The position numbers were made by a program, and so were the translations under genes. This document shows positions 32,626 to 40,771 of a stretch of 64,000 nucleotides of DNA, piece after piece (the first letter of the stretch is position 1; every line of letters starts with the position of its first letter). This DNA is from JACCVL01 sp963695375 (GTDB lineage Bacteria > Actinomycetota > Actinomycetes > Propionibacteriales > Nocardioidaceae): assembly GCA_963695375.1 (NCBI GenBank), contig OY968767.1:1798001-1862000 (forward strand), in the 5' to 3' direction. Below the pieces are notes generated by a model, which had not been told where the DNA came from, made no database searches, and was given only the letters and a program-made list of their open reading frames with translations.

Positions 32626-33806
32626 GATCCTGCCTCCGGGTGCAGCCGGACCAGGGGTTGGCCAGGCGAGACGAGGTCCCCGTCCTCGACCAGCCATTCG
32701 ACCACGGTCCCGCCGTGCGGCGCGACCACCGGAATCTCGTCTCGAAGGCTGTGCACCGTGCCGACCTGGTCGCGCGGCTGCAGCGGCTTGTCGACGTCGA
32801 GGCCGGCGGTCATCTCGAACGTGCCCTTGGCCGGTGCCACGAGCAGCCGCCAGGTGGGGGAGTCGAGCAGCGGCGACGCGTCGGCGTGCCGCTCGACGAA
32901 TGCCCTGGCGTCGTCGAGCTGGTCGGGGGTCTTCAGGGCGAAGGTCTCCACGCCCTTGAGGTTCCGCTTGGCGATGTTGGTGAGGGTTCCTGCCGGGGGC
33001 ACCTCGAGGATGCCGGTGGCACCCAGGTCGGCCATGGTCTGCAGGCACAGGTCCCAGCGCACCGGGGTGGCGACCTGGCCGACGATCCGGTGCAGGACGT
33101 CGCGACCGTCGTGCACGACCCGGCCGTCGCGGTTGGAGATCAGTCGCAGCCGCGGGTCGTGGGTCGACACCGACCGGGCGTAGCGGGCGAGGGTCTCGAC
33201 GGCGGGTGCCATGTGCTCGGTGTGGAACGCACCGGCCACGGACAGCGGCGTGAGCCGCGCCTTCGCCGGCGGGTCGTCGGCGAGAGCCTGGAGCTGCTCG
33301 AGCGTTCCCGCCGCGACCACCTGGCCGGGGCCGTTGTCGTTGGCCGCAGTCAGCCCGTGCCGCTCCAACGTCGCCAGGACCTCGTCCCGGTCGCCGCCGA
33401 GCACCGCGGTCATGGAGGTGGGCGTCACCGCCGCGGCCGCGGCCATCGCTCGTCCCCGCTCCCGGACGAGCACCATGGCCTGCTCGGCGCTGATGACGCC
33501 GGCCCCGGTCGCGGCGGTGATCTCGCCGACACTGTGGCCGCCCGCGGCTCCCACGGAGGTGAACGCGTCGGACGGGTGCGGGAACAGCTGCAGCGCCGCA
33601 ACCAGACCGGAGGCGACCAGCAGCGGCTGGGCGATCGCGGTGTCGCGGATCGTGGCCTCGTCGGAATCGGTGCCGTGCGCGGCCAGATCGATGCCTGCGA
33701 CCGCGGACAGCCAGTGCATCCGGTCGGCGAACACCGGGTCCTCGAGCCACGGGCGGAGGAAGCCGGGGGTCTGGGCACCTTGGCCGGGAGCGACGATGAC
33801 GAGCAC
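32622..33806 (-). CDS. fabD: Malonyl-CoA:ACP transacylase with C-terminal biotinyl-like extension
   Basis: 394 residues, longer than the usual ~310. Residues 1-310 are a complete FabD: APGQGAQTPG at the N-terminus, nucleophilic Ser in GGHSVGE (about 91), conserved Arg in VRERGRAM, His in VAGAFHTEHM. The last ~75 residues form an extra small beta-rich domain (KGTFEMTAGLDV, later VVAPHGGTVVEWLVEDGDLVSPGQPLVRL) that looks like a biotinyl/lipoyl domain; where EAMKM is expected the sequence reads HSLRD, so the modifiable lysine is replaced by arginine. First gene of the fab operon; start GTG with CAGGCT 6 nt upstream. Confidence 0.93.
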   Translation of the reverse strand: MLVIVAPGQGAQTPGFLRPWLEDPVFADRMHWLSAVAGIDLAAHGTDSDEATIRDTAIAQPLLVASGLVAALQLFPHPSDAFTSVGAAGGHSVGEITAATGAGVISAEQAMVLVRERGRAMAAAAAVTPTSMTAVLGGDRDEVLATLERHGLTAANDNGPGQVVAAGTLEQLQALADDPPAKARLTPLSVAGAFHTEHMAPAVETLARYARSVSTHDPRLRLISNRDGRVVHDGRDVLHRIVGQVATPVRWDLCLQTMADLGATGILEVPPAGTLTNIAKRNLKGVETFALKTPDQLDDARAFVERHADASPLLDSPTWRLLVAPAKGTFEMTAGLDVDKPLQPRDQVGTVHSLRDEIPVVAPHGGTVVEWLVEDGDLVSPGQPLVRLHPEAGS

Positions 33807-33873
33807 GGCACCAGCCTGCCGGGTGCGAGGCCCGCGTCTCGGCTGCCGAGCGGACGAAGTTCGCCGCGCGTCG

Positions 33874-33890
33874 TTGGAGGAGTCCTACAA
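33874..33890. promoter_or_regulatory. Candidate FasR operator upstream of fabD
   Basis: TTGGAGGAGTCCTACAA is an 8-1-8 inverted repeat with one mismatch, located in the 109-bp gap between fasR and fabD, 67 bp before the fabD start. FasR-type regulators are known to bind upstream of fabD in actinomycetes; assigning this site to FasR is inference. Confidence 0.45.
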
Positions 33891-33915
33891 GAGTGGGCCG
33901 GGTTCGACCAGCCGC

Positions 33916-35094
33916 TCAGGCGTCGCCGCCGCGCAGTCGGCCGAGAGTCAGGGCCACGCGGAGCGTGTAGGCGTCTCGGGCGTTGGCCGGCGCCAGCCCG
34001 GTCAGGTCCTCGATCCGCCGGATCCGGTAGCGCACCGTGTTCACGTGCACGAACAGCGCCCGCGCCGTCCCTTCGAGCGAGCCGCCCTGCTCGGCGTGCG
34101 CCGACAGCGTCTGCAGCAGCACGTCGTCCTCGGTCAACGGCCGGTAGACGTCCTCGACCAGATGGTGCCGGGCGTGCCCGTCGCCGGACAGCGCCCGCTC
34201 GGGCAGCAGGTCGTCGGCGGCCACCGGGCGGGGGGCGTTCGGCCAGCCCGGTGCCGCGCGCAGGCCGGCCACCGCGCTCCTGGCCGAGACGCTGGCCGCG
34301 GTGAGGTCCGCGACCAGCGGTCCCATCACGACCGGGCCGTCGCCGAAGTGGTCCGCGACGACCGCTGCGGCCTTGTCGAGGTCCTCCACCCCACCCAGGA
34401 CCACCACCAGCCGGTCACCCTGCACCGCGCAGAGCGCGTCCACGTCGATCAACCTGCTGGTCCGGCGGATCTCCTCCACCGCGTCGTCCGAGGCGTGGCC
34501 GTCGGCGTCGCTGTCGGTCGGGACCCGGCCGAGGACGACGCTCACGCCGCCACTCGCGGACCAGCCCAGCGCCGCGGCGCGGGAGCGCACCGCCTCGTCG
34601 GCCTCCCCGCGCAACACCGCGTCGACGACCAGTGCCTCCAGCCGGGCGTCCCAGGCGCCCCGGAGCTCGGCCGCTCGGGCGTACACCTCGGCGGCGGCGA
34701 ACGCCACGTCGCGGGAGTAGCGCAGCATCGCCTCGCGCACCACGGCGCCGTCCTCGGGGCCGAGAAGTCGGTCGACGTCCCCCTCGACCACGTCGATCGT
34801 GGTCCGGACCAGCTCCACCGTCTGCTGCAGGCTGACCACCCGGGTCAGTGCCTGGGGAGCGTCACCGAACACCGCGGCGGCGATCGCGGAGCGCGGCTCG
34901 CTCTCCCGCATCCACGCCGCGAAGGCCGCGATGCCGTTCTGGGCGATCAGGCCGACCCAGGACCGGTCCGCCGCGGACAGCTCCCGGAACCAAGCCAGGT
35001 CCCGCTCCATCCGGGCCACCGCAGCCGTCGCCAGCGGGCCCACCGACCGGTCCATCCGGCGGGCCAGCGCGAGGGCCGACCGCTCCGCCACCAC
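33916..35094 (-). CDS. fasR: PucR-family regulator, FasR-like
   Basis: 392 residues. There is a variable N-terminal helical region (about 1-170), a GGDEF-like degenerate CdaR middle domain (GGVSVVLGRVP, LCAVQGDRLVVVLGG), and a C-terminal PucR HTH (about 335-390) with GTARALFVHVNTVRYRIRRIEDLTG. Position directly upstream of fabD on the same strand is that of FasR, an activator of fatty-acid synthesis genes in Streptomyces and Mycobacterium. A TAGCCT hexamer ends 6 nt before its GTG start. A palindromic site lies in the gap to fabD. Confidence 0.9.
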   Translation of the reverse strand: MVAERSALALARRMDRSVGPLATAAVARMERDLAWFRELSAADRSWVGLIAQNGIAAFAAWMRESEPRSAIAAAVFGDAPQALTRVVSLQQTVELVRTTIDVVEGDVDRLLGPEDGAVVREAMLRYSRDVAFAAAEVYARAAELRGAWDARLEALVVDAVLRGEADEAVRSRAAALGWSASGGVSVVLGRVPTDSDADGHASDDAVEEIRRTSRLIDVDALCAVQGDRLVVVLGGVEDLDKAAAVVADHFGDGPVVMGPLVADLTAASVSARSAVAGLRAAPGWPNAPRPVAADDLLPERALSGDGHARHHLVEDVYRPLTEDDVLLQTLSAHAEQGGSLEGTARALFVHVNTVRYRIRRIEDLTGLAPANARDAYTLRVALTLGRLRGGDA

Positions 35095-35100
35095 CCCCGC

Positions 35101-35106
35101 AGGCTA
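35101..35106 (-). promoter_or_regulatory. Putative -10 element TAGCCT for fasR (leaderless)
   Basis: Minus-strand TAGCCT, 6 nt before the GTG at 35094; no Shine-Dalgarno sequence present. Confidence 0.45.
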
Positions 35107-35154
35107 TCCCGCCACCGGGTCGGCACAGCGCGAGCGGGGCCGGGGTGGAGCGGT

Positions 35155-35160
35155 TAGGGT
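35155..35160 (+). promoter_or_regulatory. Putative -10 element TAGGGT for the hydrolase gene
   Basis: TAGGGT lies 35 nt before the GTG at 35196. A GGGAGG ribosome site at 35185-35190 follows, so this would be a leadered transcript and it supports the GTG as the original start. Confidence 0.4.
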
Positions 35161-35195
35161 GCCGCATCTGCCCACCTGGCGACCTGGGAGGCCCT

Positions 35196-36177
35196 GTGCC
35201 GGTGCCGGTCGACGAGCCCGGCGAGCTGCCGCGAGCTGCCCGACGAGCTGCGCTCGCAGTACGTCGTCGTCCACGGCCACCGCCGAGCGTTCGTCAAGAC
35301 CGGCAGCGGGCCGGCGCTGCTGCTGTTGCACGGTCTCGGCTGTGATGCGAGCACCTGGCTGCCGGTGATCCCGCGGCTCGCAGAGCACTTCACGGTGGTG
35401 GCCCCCGACCTGCTCGGGCACGGCCGCTCCGGCAAGCCGCGGGCCGACTACAGCCTGGGAGGCTACGCCAACGGGATGCGTGACCTGCTGACCGTGCTGG
35501 GCATCGACCGGGCCACCGTGGTCGGCCACTCGCTCGGCGGCGGGGTGGCGATGCAGTACGCCTACCAGTTCCCCGAGCGCACCGAACGGCTTGCCCTGGT
35601 CGCGCCCGGTGGCCTCGGGCCGGAGGTGTCCTGGGCGATCCGCAGCCTCACCCTCCCCGGCGCGGGCACCCTGGTCGGCCTGGTCTCGCTACGCCCGTGG
35701 CGCCCGGTCGTCGCCGGGACGATGCGGGCGCTGTCGCGCACCGGGGTGCGCCAGCTTCGCGACCTGGAAGAGGTGGCCGCGATCTACGAGAACCTCTCCG
35801 ATCCGGCCGCTCGCGCCGCGGTCCGCCACGTCGTGCGCGCAGTCGTGGACTGGAAGGGTCAGATCGTGACCATGACGGACCGGGCCTACCTCACCCGGCT
35901 GATGCCCATGTGCGTCGTCTGGGGGTCGCACGACCAGGTGATCCCGGTGGACCACGCCGGCACCGTGGAGGCGTACGCCCCCGGGGCGGAGGTGCACGTC
36001 ATGGACGGCTGTGCGCACTTCCCGCACAAGGAGCGGCCGGATGAGTTCGCCGCGATCCTCACCGACTTCGTCCGGCACACCAAGCCGGCGGCATACCGCC
36101 GGGACCGGTTCCGGACGCTCATGCGCCGTGGTGACCTGGCCGATCTCTCGGCGGTGACCAGCGAGGCAGGTGCCTGA
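35196..36177 (+). pseudogene. Alpha/beta hydrolase with N-terminal frameshift (10-bp duplication)
   Basis: The body from about 35245 to the stop encodes a complete alpha/beta hydrolase: LLLLHGLGCDAS, PDLLGHGRSGKP, nucleophile GHSLGGG, acid in WGSHDQVIP, and catalytic His in DGCAHFPHKERP. The natural start is the GTG at 35196 (GGGAGG upstream), giving MPVPVDEPGELP, but an exact tandem copy of GCGAGCTGCC (35221-35230 and 35231-35240) shifts the frame and leads to a stop at 35345. Removing one copy joins the two parts into a seamless protein (GELPDELRSQYVVV). In the intact frame the first standard start is a TTG at 35326, inside the core beta strand. It is a recent mutation, a phase-variable switch or an assembly error. 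The substrate is unknown. Confidence 0.8.
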
Positions 36178-36180
36178 ACC

Positions 36181-37194
36181 GTGGACCCGGTCGTCGCGCT
36201 GCGCCGGATCGCCTTCCTGCTGGAGCGACGGCAGGAGGCCACCTATCGGGTGCGCGCCTATCGCAACGCGGCGAACGCGCTGGCCGCCCTCGATCCGGCG
36301 GACGTTCGCCGGCTCGCCGATGCCGGCGCGCTGACCTCGCTGACCGGCATCGGACCCAAGACCGCCGCGGTGGCCGCCGAGGCGTTGGAGCACGGCGTGC
36401 CGGGCTATCTCGAGCGGCTGGAGGCCGAGGTCGCACCGCTCGCCGAGGGCGGCGAGGTGCTGCGGGCGGCGCTGCGTGGGGACCTGCACACGCACTCGGA
36501 CTGGACCGACGGCGGCAGCCCGCCGGAGGAGATGGCCGAGACCTACCGCGCCGTCGGACACCAGTACGCGGCGCTGACCGATCACTCGCCGCGGCTGACC
36601 GTCGCGCGTGGCCTGTCGGCCGAGCGGCTGCGCGAGCAGATCGCGCTGGTCGGTCGGCTGAACGAGCGGCTCGCCCCGTTCCGCGTGCTGACCGGGATCG
36701 AGGTCGACATCCTCGACGACGGTTCACTCGACCAGGAGGACGCCCTGCTCGCCGAGCTGGACGTCGTGGTGGCCAGCGTGCACAGCAAGCTCGGGATGGA
36801 ACGCGCCGCCATGACCCGCCGGATGGCCGCCGCGGTCAGGAACCCCCGGGTGGACGTGCTCGGCCACTGCACCGGGCGCCTGGTGACCGGCGGGCGCGGG
36901 ACGCGCAAGCAGTCCCAGTTCGACGCGGACCGGGTCTTCGCCGCGTGTGCCGAGGCCGGCACCGCGGTGGAGATCAACAGCCGGCCCGAGCGGGCCGACC
37001 CGCCCGACGACCTGCTCCGGCTCGCTGTCGACACCGGCTGCCTGCTCAGCATCGACTCCGACGCGCATGCTCCGGGCCAGCTCGACTTCCTCGACCACGG
37101 CTGCGCCCGGGCGGCGGCGCACGACGTCCCCGTCGAGCGGATCGTGAACAGCTGGCCGCTCGACGAGCTGCTCGCCTGGTCCCGCGAGCACTGA
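36181..37194 (+). CDS. PolX-like PHP-domain protein with HhH region
   Basis: 337 residues. The N-terminal ~90 residues are a helix-hairpin-helix DNA-binding region like the 8-kDa domain of family X polymerases (LTGIGPKTAAVAAEAL at 54-69). Residues about 98-337 are a PHP metallophosphoesterase domain: DLHTHSDWTDG (101-111), LTDHS, TGIEVDIL, VASVHSKLG, LGHCTGR and IDSDAHAPGQ supply the metal ligands. The polymerase palm is missing, so it resembles the exonuclease/phosphoesterase part of bacterial PolX. Its GTG follows the hydrolase stop by 3 nt, so the two share a transcript. The substrate may be DNA 3' ends or a phosphate ester. Confidence 0.88.
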   Translation: MDPVVALRRIAFLLERRQEATYRVRAYRNAANALAALDPADVRRLADAGALTSLTGIGPKTAAVAAEALEHGVPGYLERLEAEVAPLAEGGEVLRAALRGDLHTHSDWTDGGSPPEEMAETYRAVGHQYAALTDHSPRLTVARGLSAERLREQIALVGRLNERLAPFRVLTGIEVDILDDGSLDQEDALLAELDVVVASVHSKLGMERAAMTRRMAAAVRNPRVDVLGHCTGRLVTGGRGTRKQSQFDADRVFAACAEAGTAVEINSRPERADPPDDLLRLAVDTGCLLSIDSDAHAPGQLDFLDHGCARAAAHDVPVERIVNSWPLDELLAWSREH

Positions 37195-37225
37195 TCCCGC
37201 TCGCGGCGATCGGTCGCGAGCTGGG

Positions 37226-39994
37226 TCAGGCGTCGCCGCCCTCCTGCCGCACGCCGCGGACCGCGGCCGGATCGTCGATCTCGTAGCCGGCGAACGCCTC
37301 GCCGACCGCCTCGGGCTTGACCTCGCCACGCTGGGCCAGCGCCTGCAGGGCGGCCACCACCACCGACTGCGCATCGACCTGGAAGTAGCGTCGGGCGGCC
37401 GGCCGGGTGTCGGCGAAGCCGAAGCCGTCGGTGCCGAGCGACTGCCACTGTCCAGGAACCCAGCGCGAGATCTGGTCGGGGACCGAGCGCATGTAGTCGC
37501 TGACCGCCAGCACCGGCCCGGACGCGCCATCGAGAACCTGGGTGATGTAGGGGGAGCGCGGCGACTCGGTCGGGTGGTTGAGGTTCCACCGCTCGACCGC
37601 CACCGCGTCGCGCTGCAGCTCGTTCCACGACGTCACCGACCACACGTCGGCGGCGACGCCGTGGTCGTCGGCCAGCATCCGCTGCGCGTCCAGCGCCCAC
37701 GGCATGGCGACGCCGGAGGCGAGCAGCTGGATCCGCGGTCGCTCCTCGCCGTCGTCCCCGCCGGTCGCCGGTGCGTACCGGTAGATGCCCTTGAGCAGCC
37801 CGTCGACGTCGAGGTCGTCCGGCTGCTTCGGCTGCACGATCGGCTCGTTGTAGACCGTGAGGTAGTAGAAGACGTCCTCACCGTGCGGATGCTCGTCGCT
37901 CGCGGCGTACATCCGCTGCAGCCCGGTGCGCACGATGTGGCTCAGCTCGAAGGCGAACGCCGGGTCGTAGTGCACCGCTGCCGGGTTCGTCGACGCCAGC
38001 AGCGGGGAGTGCCCGTCCGCGTGCTGCAGCCCCTCACCGGTCAGCGTGGTCCGCCCCGCTGTCGCTCCCACCAGGAAGCCCCGGGCGAGCTGGTCGGCCA
38101 GCGCCCAGATGGAGTCGCCGGTGCGCTGGAAGCCGAACATCGAGTAGAAGATGTAGAACGGGATCATCGGCTCGTCGTGCGTGGCGTACGACGACCCGGC
38201 GGCGGTGAACGACCCGACCGCCCCGGCCTCGCTGATCCCCTCGTGCAGGAGCTGGCCCTGCTCGGACTCCTTGTAGGTGAGCAGCAGCCGGCGGTCGACG
38301 GACTCGTAGCGCTGACCGTGTGGGCTGTAGACCTTGGCGGTCGGGAACATCGAGTCCATGCCGAAGGTCCGGTACTCGTCCGGAGCGATCGGCACGATCC
38401 TGCTGCCGATCTCCTTGTCCTTCATCAGGTCCCGGAGCAGCCGGACCAGTGCCATCGTCGTGGCCACGGCCTGCTTGCCGGAGCCCTTCTGCAGCTCCGC
38501 GTACGCGTCGTCGCCCGGCAGGGTCAGCGGCTTGGCGGTGAATCGGCGCTGTGGGATCGGGCCGCCCAGCTTGCGGCGGCGCTCGTGCATGTACTGGATC
38601 TCGTCGGAGTCGTCGCCCGGGTGGTAGAACGGCGCGACGTCGGACTTGTCGATCGCCTCGTCGCTGATCGGCAGGTACAGCCGGTCGCGGAACTTCTTCA
38701 GGTCGTCCTTGGTCAGCTTCTTCATCTGGTGGGTGGCGTTCTTGCCCTCCAGCGCGTCGATCGTCCAGCCCTTGATCGTCTTGGCGAGGATGACCGTCGG
38801 CTGGCCGGCGTGCTGGGCTGCCGCCTGGAACGCCGCGTAGACCTTGCGGTAGTCGTGCCCACCACGGGGCAGCTTGCGCAGCTCGTCGTCGGAGAGGTGC
38901 TCGACCATCCGGGACAGCCGCTGGTCGCCGCCGAAGAAGTGCGACCGGATGTACTCGCCGGTCTCGACCGAGTACGTCTGGAACTGCCCGTCCGGGGTGG
39001 CGTTCATCTGGTTCACCAGCACGCCGTCGGTGTCGCGGGCGAGCAGCTCGTCCCACTCGCGGCCCCACACCACCTTGACGACGTTCCAGCCGGCACCGCG
39101 GAAGTAGGCCTCGAGCTCCTGGATGATCTTGCCGTTGCCGCGAACCGGGCCGTCCAGCTGCTGCAGGTTGCAGTTGACGACGAAGGTCAGGTTGTCGAGC
39201 TCCTCCCGCGCGGCGATGCCGATCGCGCCGAGCGACTCCGGCTCGCCCATCTCGCCGTCCCCGAGGAACGCCCACACGTGCTGCTGGTCGGTCTGCTTGA
39301 TCCCGCGGTTCTGCAGGTACCGATTGAAGCGGGCCTGGTAGATCGCGTTGATCGCGGTGAGGCCCATCGAGACGGTCGGGAACTCCCAGAAGTCGTTCAT
39401 CAGCCGCGGGTGCGGGTACGACGACAGCCCCTGTCCCGGGCCGTGTGACACCTCCTGGCGGAAGCGGTCCAGCTGGGTCTCGTTCAACCGGCCCTCGAGG
39501 TAGGCCCGGGCGTAGATGCCTGGGGAGGCGTGCCCCTGGATGAACACCTGGTCGCCGCCGCCGGGATGGTCCTTGCCACGGAAGAAGTGGTTGAAGCCCA
39601 CCTCGTACAGACTCGCCGCGGACTGATAGGTCGCGATGTGGCCGCCGACCTCCAGCCCCTTGCGATTCGCCCGCGACACCATCACCGCGGCGTTCCAGCG
39701 GATGAACGCCCGGATCCGGCGTTCGATGTCCTCGTTGCCCGGGAACCACGGCTCCCGCTCGGGCGGGATCGAGTTGATGTAGTCCGTGCTGCGCAGCGCC
39801 GGCACGCCGACCTGTCGTTCCCGGGCCCGTTCCAGCAGCTTGAGCATCACGTAGCGCGCCCGGTCCCGGCCGCGCTCGTCCAGCAACGCGTCCAAGGAGT
39901 CGACCCATTCCTGGGTCTCCTCCGGGTCGATGTCGGGGAGCTGGGTCGGCATCCCCTCGTGAATGACCGGGGGGCGTTCGGAGCCGCGAGCCAC
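37226..39994 (-). CDS. aceE: Pyruvate dehydrogenase E1 component, homodimeric
   Basis: Decarboxylates pyruvate with thiamine diphosphate and passes acetyl to lipoyl-E2. 922 residues from the GTG at 39994 (GGAAGGA upstream), the usual size. Landmarks are SIPPEREPWFPGNEDIERRIRAFIRWNAA, GHIATYQSAASLYEVGFNHFF, the ThDP motif GDGEMGEPES to NCNLQQLDGPV, and FYIFYSMFGFQRTGDSIWA in the central domain. The extreme C-terminus is Asp/Glu-rich. It is convergent with the PHP gene and divergent from the DUF3052 gene across 237 bp. Confidence 0.96.
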   Translation of the reverse strand: MARGSERPPVIHEGMPTQLPDIDPEETQEWVDSLDALLDERGRDRARYVMLKLLERARERQVGVPALRSTDYINSIPPEREPWFPGNEDIERRIRAFIRWNAAVMVSRANRKGLEVGGHIATYQSAASLYEVGFNHFFRGKDHPGGGDQVFIQGHASPGIYARAYLEGRLNETQLDRFRQEVSHGPGQGLSSYPHPRLMNDFWEFPTVSMGLTAINAIYQARFNRYLQNRGIKQTDQQHVWAFLGDGEMGEPESLGAIGIAAREELDNLTFVVNCNLQQLDGPVRGNGKIIQELEAYFRGAGWNVVKVVWGREWDELLARDTDGVLVNQMNATPDGQFQTYSVETGEYIRSHFFGGDQRLSRMVEHLSDDELRKLPRGGHDYRKVYAAFQAAAQHAGQPTVILAKTIKGWTIDALEGKNATHQMKKLTKDDLKKFRDRLYLPISDEAIDKSDVAPFYHPGDDSDEIQYMHERRRKLGGPIPQRRFTAKPLTLPGDDAYAELQKGSGKQAVATTMALVRLLRDLMKDKEIGSRIVPIAPDEYRTFGMDSMFPTAKVYSPHGQRYESVDRRLLLTYKESEQGQLLHEGISEAGAVGSFTAAGSSYATHDEPMIPFYIFYSMFGFQRTGDSIWALADQLARGFLVGATAGRTTLTGEGLQHADGHSPLLASTNPAAVHYDPAFAFELSHIVRTGLQRMYAASDEHPHGEDVFYYLTVYNEPIVQPKQPDDLDVDGLLKGIYRYAPATGGDDGEERPRIQLLASGVAMPWALDAQRMLADDHGVAADVWSVTSWNELQRDAVAVERWNLNHPTESPRSPYITQVLDGASGPVLAVSDYMRSVPDQISRWVPGQWQSLGTDGFGFADTRPAARRYFQVDAQSVVVAALQALAQRGEVKPEAVGEAFAGYEIDDPAAVRGVRQEGGDA

Positions 39995-40231
39995 AGGTGT
40001 CCTTCCGTCAGGTACGCCGTCCTGGCCGGCCCCACGACGATGGGCGCCCGACCTCGTGCCTTCAGTGTTCCACCCGGTCCGGAAGGCTTCATCTCTACCG
40101 GCTGGTAGCAAAGAGCCGGGTCACCGCCGGCACCCCGGCCTGTTCGGGACATCCGGTGTCAGAGCCGACCCGCCGCGACTAGGGTGACCGGCAGCGACCG
40201 GCCGCCGGCCGGAGGTTCGAGGAGGCATTGG

Positions 40232-40666
40232 GTGAGCACGACCGCGGGCGACGCGGGCTCCAGCAGCCCCGCCGCCCGGCTGGGTTTCAAGCCGGACACG
40301 GTGGTGCAGGAGCTCGGCTGGGATGAGGACGTCGACGACGACCTGCGCACCGCCATCGAGCTGCAGGTGGGCAGCGGTCTCGTCGACGGGGACGTCGGGG
40401 ACGTCGTCGACGGCGTGCTGCTGTGGTGGCGCGACGGTGACGGCGACCTCGTGGACGCGCTGGTCGACGCGCTCACCGACCTGGGCGAGGGTGGCGCCAT
40501 CTGGCTGCTGACGCCGAAGATCGGCCGGGACGGCCACGTCGACCCTGCGGACGTGGCCGAGGCGGCGCCCGTCGCTGGACTGGCCACGACGACCACGCAG
40601 GCCGCCTCGGACAGCTGGGCGGCGACCCGGCTGGTGACCCCGCGCGCGACGCGGAAGGTGCGCTGA
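40232..40666 (+). CDS. DUF3052 family protein
   Basis: 144 residues from the GTG at 40232 (GAGGAGG 6 nt upstream). The family pattern is clear: ARLGFKPDTVVQELGWDEDVDDDLR, VDGVLLWWRDGDGDLVDALVDAL, GGAIWLLTPKIGRDGHVDPADVAEAA and WAATRLVTPR. It is a small soluble protein of unknown role. Next to aceE and near an AhpE-type peroxiredoxin it keeps an order I remember from Streptomyces. A TAGGGT hexamer lies about 50 nt before the start. Confidence 0.9.
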   Translation: MSTTAGDAGSSSPAARLGFKPDTVVQELGWDEDVDDDLRTAIELQVGSGLVDGDVGDVVDGVLLWWRDGDGDLVDALVDALTDLGEGGAIWLLTPKIGRDGHVDPADVAEAAPVAGLATTTTQAASDSWAATRLVTPRATRKVR

Positions 40667-40771
40667 GCGGCCCGTCCGCCGGGTCGCGCGCTGCCTGCCC
40701 CGCTGGTCGGCGCTGAGGGCTCGGTCACATCACGTTTCGTTTGCTCGCCCGAGTCGGCAGGCTGGGCGACG

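Noticed and set aside
35196..35345. Programmed ribosomal frameshift in the hydrolase gene
   Set aside because: There is no slippery heptamer or downstream structure; an exact 10-bp duplication explains the shift more simply.
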